This document shows positions 18,603 through 25,000 of a stretch of DNA of 25,000 nt, one piece after another. Position 1 is the stretch's first letter; each line of letters starts with the position of its first letter. A program made the translations under genes and the position numbers. A model generated the notes under the pieces. That model saw only the letters and a program-made list of their open reading frames with translations. It was not told where the DNA came from and ran no database searches. Source of the DNA: Monoplex corrugatus (Eukaryota; Mollusca; Gastropoda; Littorinimorpha; Ranellidae); the NCBI GenBank assembly GCA_030674185.1, contig JAPXFY010000030.1, positions 37,468,036 through 37,493,035 on the forward strand, read 5' to 3'.

Positions 18603-18752
18603 GGTGTGTCCACGCCGTGGAGAGCTATCTTCACGTCACGGGGCATGTGGGCCATCATCATAGCTCACATGTGTGGCAACTACGGAGCTTACATGTTGCT
18701 GACTCAAATACCCACCTACATGAAGGAGGTGCTCAAGTTTGACATCAAGTCG
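18603..18752 (+). CDS. SLC17-family transporter, exon E (TM7)
   Basis: This 150-nt exon has exactly 50 codons, phase 0 at both ends. The acceptor is GGTTTTCAG|GGT and the donor is AAGTCG|GTGAGC. It reads GVSTPWRAIFTSRGMWAIII, then AHMCGNYGAYMLLTQIPTYM and KEVLKFDIKS. PW+AI+TS is the end of the central loop. WAIIIAHMCGNYGAYMLL is TM7 with the conserved H and N-[YW]-x-x-Y positions. LPTYMKE-type sequence and FDIKS close the stretch before TM8. The 27-bp TTAA-type array upstream stops only about 20 bp before this acceptor. Confidence 0.95.
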
Positions 18753-18769
18753 GTGAGCACACCTTTTGG

Positions 18770-19275
18770 GGGGGATTTTTTTTCTTTTCTTTTGTCTTTT
18801 TTCTTTAATTTTCCTCTTTTTTTTTTTTTCTTTTTCTTCTCCTCCTCTATCTTCTTTTTTTTTTTTTTTTTTTTTTGGATGAAGTTTTAATCTTAGTTTT
18901 TTTTCTCAAGAATTTTCCACGAAAATACACACACACCACTTTTATGATACAGCACAATACAGTACTGTGTAATACAATACTGTACAATACAGTATAGTAC
19001 AGTTCCACACAAGACAACATATTACAACACAACACAATACAACACAACGCAACGTCACGCAACACAACACAAACACGACACGACACGACACGACGCAACA
19101 CAACGCAACGCAACACAACACAACACAGTACAACACAACACAATACAATACAACACAACACAACGCAACACAACACGACACGACACGACACGACGCAACA
19201 CGAACGCAACACAGCACAACACAACACAGCACAACACAACACAATACAATACAATACAATACAATACAATACAAT
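18770..19275. repeat. T-rich tract and AACAC/AATAC-type repeats
   Basis: 18775-18880 is mostly T with CT interruptions, starting about 20 bp after the exon E donor. 18950-19275 is built from ACAAC, ACGAC and ACAAT words, with an almost pure ACAAT stretch at 19240-19275. Cysteine/valine-rich minus-strand frames are artefacts. Confidence 0.93.
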
Positions 19276-19330
19276 ATTTCTTGATCAATCCAACAATGAA
19301 AATGTAAACGTTTAATCTTTTGGTTCATCG

Positions 19331-19367
19331 CGCGCGCACACACACCACACACACACACACAACACCA

Positions 19368-19437
<70 letters not shown>

Positions 19438-19548
19438 ACACACACAGACACACACACAGACACACACACACAGACACACACACACAGACACACACACACA
19501 CACACACAACACCACTACACACACAGACACACACACACACACAACACA

Positions 19549-19598
<50 letters not shown>

Positions 19599-19662
19599 AC
19601 ACACACACACACACACACAACACCACACACAACACACACACACACACCACAACACACCAGAT
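19331..19662. repeat. CA dinucleotide microsatellite with CAGA and ACAACAC interruptions
   Basis: This is about 330 bp of CA repeat. Threonine/histidine and cysteine/valine frames on either strand reflect the repeat. Confidence 0.97.
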
Positions 19663-19707
19663 TCACTAGGATGTCTGTCGTGTAATAATTACCAAATCAT
19701 ATGTAAG

Positions 19708-22700
19708 TCAGCTGTGTTTGAGATATTGTCACATGTGTTATCTATCGTGTTTATGTGTGTGTCTGTTTGAGATATTGTCACATGTGTTATCTATCGTGTT
19801 TATGTGTGTGTCTGTTTGAGATATTGTCACATGTGTTATCTATCATGTTTATGTGTGTGTCTGTTTGAGGTATTGTCACGTGTGTTATCTATCGTGTTTA
19901 TGTGTGTGTCTGTTTGAGATATTGTCACGTGTGTTATCTATCGTGTTTATGTGTGTCTGTTTGAGATATTGTCACATGTGTTATCTATCATGTTTATGTG
20001 TGTGTCTGTTTGAGATATTGTCACGTGTGTTATCTATCGTGTTTATGTGTGTCTGTTTGAGGTATTGTGACATGTGTTATCTATCGTGTTTATGTTGTGT
20101 GTCTGTTTGAGGTATTGTCACATGTGTTATCTATCGTGTTTATGTGTGTGTCTGTTTGAGATATTGTCACATGTGTTATCTATCGTGTTTATGTGTGTCT
20201 GTTTGAGGTATTGTGACATGTGTTATCTATCGTGTTTATGTGTGTGTTGTTTGAGGTATTGTGAATGTGTGTTATTATCATGTTTATGTGTGTGTCTGTT
20301 TGAGGTATTGTGACGTGTGTTATCTATCGTGTTTATGTGTGTGTCTGTTTGAGGTATTGTCACATGTGTTATCTATCATGTTTATGTGTGTGTCTGTTTG
20401 AGGTATTGTGACGTGTGTTATTATCATGTTTATGTGTGTGTCTGTTTGAGATATTGTCACGTGTGTTATCTATCGTGTTTATGTGTGTGTCTGTTTGAGG
20501 TATTGTGACATGTGTTATCTATCGTGTTTATGTGTGTGTCTGTTTGAGGTATTGTGACATGTGTTATCTATCATGTTTATGTGTGTCTGTTTGAGGTATT
20601 GTGACGTGTGTTATCTATCATGTTTATGTGTGTGTCTGTTTGAGGTATTGTGACGTGTGTTATCTATCATGTTTATGTGTGTGTCTGTTTGAGGTATTGT
20701 GACGTGTGTTATTATCATGTTTATGTGTGTGTCTGTTTGAGGTATTGTCACATGTGTTATCTATCATGTTTATGTGTGTGTCTGTGTTGAGGTATTGTCA
20801 CGTGTGTTTATCTATCGTGTTTATGTGTGTGTCTGTTTGAGGTATTGTCACGTGTGTTATTATCATGTTTATGTGTGTGTCTGTTTGAGGTATTGTCACA
20901 TGTGTTATCTATCATGTTTATGTGTGTGTCTGTTTGAGGTATTGTACTGTGTCACGTGTGTTATCTATCATGTTTTATGTTATGTGTGTCTGTTTGAGGT
21001 ATTGTCACATGTGTTATCTATCGTGTTTATGTGTGTGTCTGTTTGAGGTATTGTCACGTGTGTTATTATCATGTTTATGTGTGTGTCTGCTTGAGGTATT
21101 GTCACGTGTGTTATCTATCGTGTTTATGTGTGTGTCTGTTTGAGGTATTGTTACATGTGTTATCTATCGTGTTTATGTGTGTGTCTGTTTGAGGTATTGT
21201 CACATGTGTTATCTATCGTGTTTATGTGTGTGTCTGCTTGAGGTATTGTCACGTGTGTTATTATCATGTTTATGTGTGTGTCTGCTTGAGGTATTGTCAC
21301 GTGTGTTATTATCATGTTTATTGTGTGTTTGTTTGATGGTATTATGTATGGTCGTAGGTATTGTCGTGGTTATCTATCATGTTTATGTGTGTCTGTTTGA
21401 GGTATTGTGACGTGTGTTATCTATCGTGTTTATGTGTGTGTCTGTTTGAGGTATTGTACGTGTGTTATATCATGTGTTTATTGTGTGTTGTTGTTTGAGG
21501 TATTTGTCACGTGGTTTTATCTATGTTGTTTATGGTAGTGTGTGTCTGTTTGAGGTATTGTCACGTGTGTTATCTATCATGTTTATGTGTGTGTCTGTTT
21601 GAGTATTGTCACGTGTGTATTATCATGTTTTATGTGTGTGTCTGTTTGAGGTATTGTGACGTGTGTTATCTATCGTGTTTATGTGTGTGTCTGTTTGAGG
21701 TATTGTCACGTGTGTTATCTATCGTGTTTATGTGTGTGTCTGTTTGAGATATTGTCACATGTGTTATCTATCGTGTTTATGTGTGTGTCTGCTGTGTTGA
21801 GATATTGTGACGTGTGTTATCTATCGTGTTTATGAGTGTGTCTGTTTGAGTATTGTCACGTGTGTTATCTATCGTGTTTATGTGTGTGTCTGTTTGAGTA
21901 TTGTCACGTGTGTTATCTATCGTGTTTATGTGTGTGTCTGTTTGAGATATTGTCACTGTGTTATCTATCGTGTTTATGTGTGTGTCTGTTTGAGATATTG
22001 TCACTGTGTTATCTATCGTGTTTATGTGTGTGTCTGTTTGAGATATTGTCACATGTGTTATCTATCGTGTTTATGTGTGTGTCTGTTTGAGATATTGTCA
22101 CTGTGTTATCTATCGTGTTATGGTGTTTAGTGGTTGTCTGTCTGTGTTTGAGGTATTGTACTGTGTGTTATCTATCGTGTTTATGTGTGTGTCTGTTTGA
22201 GATATTGTCATGTGTTATCTATCGTGTTTATGTGTGTGTCTGTTTGAGATATTGTCACATGTGTTATCTATCGTGTTTATGTGTGTGTCTGTTTGAGTAT
22301 TGTTACATGTGTTATCTATCGTGTTTATGTGTGTGTCTGTTTGAGATATTGTACGTGTGTTATCTATCGTGTTTATGTGTGTGTCTGTTTGAGTATTGTC
22401 AGTGTGTTATCTATCGTGTTTATGTGTGTGTCTGTTTGAGATATTGTCACAGTGTGTTATCTATCGTGTTTATGTGTGTGTCTGTTTGAGATATTGTCAC
22501 ATGTGTTATCTATCGTGTTTATGTGTGTGTCTGTTTGAGATATTGTCACGTGTGTTATCTATCGTGTTTATGTGTGTGTCTGTTTGAGATATTGTCACTG
22601 TGTTATCTATCGTGTTTATGTGTGTGTCTGTTTGAGATATTGTCACGTGTGTTATCTATCGTGTTTATGTGTGTGTCTGTTTGAGATATTGTCACATGTG

Positions 22701-23741
22701 TTATCTATCGTGTTTATGTGTGTGTCTGTTTGAGATATTGTCACGTGTGTTATCTATCGTGTTTATGTGTGTGTCTGTTTGAGATATTGTCACTGTGTTA
22801 TCTATCGTGATGTTTTATGATGTGATTCTGTTTAGGTGTGCTGTTGTATGTCATGGTTATCTATCGTGTTTATGTGTGTGTCTGTTTGAGATATTGTACA
22901 TGTGTTATCTATCGTGTTTATGTGTGTGTCTGTTTGAGATATTGTTACTGTGTTATCTATCGTGTTTATGTGTGTGTCTGTTTGAGATATTGTCACATGT
23001 GTTATCTATCGTGTTTATGTGTGTGTCTGTTTGAGATATTGTCACGTGTGTTATCTATCGTGTTTATGTGTGTGTCTGTTTGAGATATTGTCACATGTGT
23101 TATCTATCGTGTTTATGTGTGTGTCTGTTTGAGGTATTGTCACGTGTGTTATCTATCATGTTTATGTGTGTGTCTGTTTGAGATATTGTCACGTGTGTTA
23201 TCTATCGTGTTTATGTGTGTGTCTGTTTGAGATATTGTCACGTGTGTTATCTATCATGTTTATGTGTGTGTCGGCTGTGTTTGAGATATTGTCACATGTG
23301 TTATCTATCGTGTTTATGTGTGTGTCTGTTTGAGATATTGTTACATGTGTTATCTATCATGTTTATGTGTGTGTCTGTTTGAGATATTGTTACATGTGTT
23401 ATCTATCGTGTTTATGTGTGTGTCTGTTTGAGATATTGTTACATGTGTTATCTATCGTGTTTATGTGTGTGTCTGTTTGAGATATTGTTACATGTGTTAT
23501 CTATCGTGTTTATGTGTGTGTCTGTTTGAGGTATTGTTACATGTGTTTTCTATCGTGTTTATGTGTGTGTCTGTTTGAGATATTGTCACGTGTGTTATCT
23601 ATTGTGTTTATGTGTGTGTCTGTTTGAGGTATTTTGACGTGTGTTATCTATCATGTTTATGTGTGTGTCTGTTTGAGATATTGTTACATGTGTTATTTAT
23701 TGTGTTTATGTGTGTCAGCTGTGTTTGAGATATTGTCACAT
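19708..23741. repeat. 49-bp array, about 82 units, related to the intron's own 3' end
   Basis: The unit is TTTGAGATATTGTCACATGT, GTTATCTATCGTGTTTATGT, GTGTGTCTG. Frequent variants are GAGGTATT, CACGTG for CACATG, GACGTG, ATCATG for ATCGTG, and 47-bp units lacking one TG. Disturbed units cluster at about 21320-21540, 22110-22160 and 22800-22860. The first and last units share CAGCTGTGTTTGAGATATTG. It fills about three quarters of intron E. The RYCHVCYLSCLCVCLFE-type frames are by-products. Confidence 0.98.
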
Positions 23742-24032
23742 TATGATGTCATTTTAGTCAGTTTATTCCTTTTCTCACACTGGAGGGAGCAGAGGGAAGT
23801 TTCAATCTTTTTCTTCTAATTTTTGTATCTGGTGTTTGTTTGTTTGTGATCTTACGCTTGACAATGGCCAGATGGCCGAAAATGTGTGTCTGTCTTGTCT
23901 TGTTGTACTAGATACACGTTCTAATTCTTTTTTCGTGTTTTTTTCTGGTTCCTGTTTGCTTGAACTCGGGCAGTGGCACTTTTTTGATTGTCATAAGTGT
24001 TATCTATATCTGTCATGTTTGTGTGTGTTCAG
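23742..24032. other. 3' end of intron E with splice-site region resembling the 49-bp unit
   Basis: 23742-23983 is T-rich unique sequence. 23984-24032 (TTGATTGTCATAAGTGTTAT, CTATATCTGTCATGTTTGTG, TGTGTTCAG) aligns along its length with the array unit and ends in the AG used by exon F. Confidence 0.8.
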
Positions 24033-24164
24033 AACGGAGTGTTCTCCATGCTGCCTACCTGGTCTTCTGGTTCTTCATCACGGTGTCCGGCATGCTGGCC
24101 GATTTCCTCATCTCGAGGGAAATCCTCTCCGTCGCCTGGACGCGGAAGCTTATGGCTGGCATTG
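24033..24164 (+). CDS. SLC17-family transporter, exon F (TM8), carries a 1-nt frameshift
   Basis: This 132-nt exon has acceptor GTGTTCAG|AAC and donor ATTG|GTCAGT. It opens NGVFSMLP in the frame that continues from exon E (KS|NG is the family junction). After CTGCC at 24051-24055 the family sequence continues only in the next frame, as YLVFWFFITVSGMLADFLIS and then REILSVAWTRKLMAGIG. A single base is missing at 24055/24056, where CCTAC stands in place of the expected CCCTAC. With that base the exon would be 133 nt, 44 codons plus one, leaving in phase 1. VSGMLADFL is the second MFS motif-A-like loop after TM8. Loss of one C from a C run is typical of a sequencing or assembly error, but a real disruption cannot be excluded. 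Confidence 0.9.
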
Positions 24165-24206
24165 GTCAGTGTCGTCTGGTTTTTGTATTGTCTTACTTTT
24201 AAAATG

Positions 24207-24278
24207 GATTAACCCTTTGACTCCTGAACCCTGTCCACCGGCATCCTGCATTATCAACCATGTTAGCAGAACAAAATC
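24207..24278. mobile_element. TTAA-bounded 70-bp-type unit, reverse orientation
   Basis: TTAACCCTTTGACTCCTGAA, then CCCTGTCCACCGGCATCCTG and CATTATCAACCATGTTAGCA, running to the next TTAA. It is the reverse complement of the 70-bp unit at 15583-16053, about 40 bp after the exon F donor. Confidence 0.85.
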
Positions 24279-24358
24279 TTAACCCTTTGGCTCCCTCACC
24301 CTATCCACCAGCTTTTTGCATGAAGCTGGTGGATAGGGTGAGAGAGTCAAAGGGTTAA
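24279..24358. mobile_element. 80-bp palindromic TTAA element (MITE-like)
   Basis: The arms are 24279-24314 and 24323-24358, 36 bp each with two mismatches, around the loop TTTGCATG. It starts TTAACCCTTTGG and ends CAAAGGGTTAA. TTAA flanks next to inverted repeats beginning CCC fit the target preference and termini known for piggyBac-like transposons. No transposase is present, so that link is an inference. A further half unit, GTTGGTGGATAGGGTGCGGG plus AGTCAAAGGGTTAA, follows at 24367-24402. Confidence 0.8.
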
Positions 24359-24424
24359 GTTTTTGCAGTTGGTGGATAGGGTGCGGGAGTCAAAGGGTTA
24401 AGACCGCCTTGTATCTAAAACAAT

Positions 24425-24716
24425 GGTCATGCTAGATCAGTCCCCCTGGGAACTTTTGAGGGAGGGAGACGGGGCGAATGGGGGGGGGGGGGCCAAGACA
24501 GAAAAACGATGGACTGACAGCATTGCGGAATGGACAGAGAAACCATTTGCAGAGACCCAGGCTTTTGGCACACAACCGACAGAGCTGCAAGAATCTGATG
24601 AAGAGTTCTTTAGTTCGTCGCATCCCAATGGCTGTTCGAGAAGGGAGGAGGATAAGCAGCGCAGCAACAGCAACAACAGCAGCAGCAGCAGCAGAAGAAG
24701 AAATATTAAGAAATGA
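24425..24716 (+). pseudogene. Second LINE ORF2 C-terminal tail remnant
   Basis: The plus strand reads KRWTDSIAEWTEKPFAETQA and, one frame over, LAHNRQSCKNLMKSSLVRRI. Together these match the common retrotransposon C-terminus [KR]-x-RW-x-D-[NS]-I-x-EWT-x-x-x-F-x-x-[TS]-x-x-x-A-x-[ND]-R, ending in a KSSVV-type stretch. A frameshift lies near 24562-24572, and a 14-bp G run (24479-24492) sits just upstream, possibly another frame break. It ends in an AGC microsatellite (24656-24695). It is related in kind to, but different in sequence from, the tail at 8745-9782. Confidence 0.68.
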
Positions 24717-24796
24717 ATAATCCCATCCATGACCTAGAGCTGTAAGAATAAACCACGATAGTCGTTCCGTGGACAGGATACTACTGCCTACTGCAG

Positions 24797-25000
24797 CATA
24801 TGTGCTGAATAGGGCTGTCCTACACAGATGGGTGTCCATACCAGACAGGACCACAGTCACCAACATATGTGTCAGTTAGGGCTGTCCCACATAGATGGGT
24901 GTCCATACCAGACAGGACCACAGTCACCAACATATGTGTCAGTTAGGGCTGTCCCACATAGATGGGTGTCCATACCAGACAGGACCACAGTCACCAACAT
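24797..25000. repeat. 67-bp tandem repeat, 3 units running off the window edge
   Basis: The unit is CATATGTGTCAGTTAGGGCT, GTCCCACATAGATGGGTGTC, CATACCAGACAGGACCACAG, TCACCAA. Units start at 24797, 24864 and 24931, and CAT at 24998 begins a fourth. Units 2 and 3 look identical; unit 1 differs at several bases. Confidence 0.96.

Noticed and set aside
18847..19650. Cysteine/valine-rich minus-strand frames
   Set aside because: They are produced by ACAAC/ACAAT and CA simple repeats.

Overview
The window is eukaryotic, intron-dominated DNA and almost certainly from an animal. It carries six consecutive coding exons of one plus-strand gene, each bounded by AG/GT splice sites with compatible phases. 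They encode the middle of a solute carrier family 17 (SLC17: sialin / vesicular glutamate transporter / Na-phosphate cotransporter type) major facilitator protein. The dispersed repeats (degenerate non-LTR retrotransposon tails, tRNA-derived SINE-like pieces, and one repeat that I recall from gastropod genomes) suggest a mollusc, probably a gastropod. That taxonomic call is a judgement from memory, not a search result.

Layout of the gene: exon A 4075-4308, exon B 7605-7692, exon C 10187-10282, exon D 14750-14883, exon E 18603-18752, exon F 24033-24164. Together they give about 278 codons of a family whose members are usually about 450-600 residues long. They run from the loop before TM2 to the loop after TM8. 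The first exon(s) with the start codon and TM1 must lie left of the window, and the C-terminal exons lie to the right. Exon F lacks one base relative to the reading frame that matches the family. Exon D is preceded by a 38-bp tandem duplication of its own 3' splice site.

Most of the rest is tandem repeats. 925-2380: 31-bp minisatellite. 2440-2975: dispersed repeat. 3515-4063: CT/CTGT and TG microsatellites running up to exon A. 4791-5436: palindrome of about 646 bp built on GGTRA repeats. 5778-6254: minisatellite of 55/66 bp. 7699-8112: 32-bp array starting 6 bp after the exon B donor. 8490-9782: SINE-like piece, then a decayed LINE tail with an expanded 36-bp (12-codon) repeat. 9828-10157: ATC/GTC triplets. 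10283-14137: array of about 100 units that starts exactly at the exon C donor and repeats its GTAAGTTT sequence. 14186-15464: two dispersed repeats around exon D. 15496-18580: TTAA-bounded palindromes and arrays derived from them. 18775-19660: poly-T, AACAC-type and CA repeats. 19708-23741: 49-bp array whose unit is homologous to the last 48 bp of the same intron. 24207-24400: more TTAA palindromes. 24425-24716: a second LINE tail. 24797-25000: 67-bp repeats running off the edge.

The most unusual theme is a repeated association between splice sites and tandem amplification. There is a fresh two-copy duplication at one acceptor, a huge array beginning at one donor, a huge array matching one acceptor, and a smaller array beginning beside another donor. 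Several of these arrays carry 5' splice-site-like GTRAG motifs on the sense strand. No RNA gene, CRISPR array or prokaryotic feature was seen.
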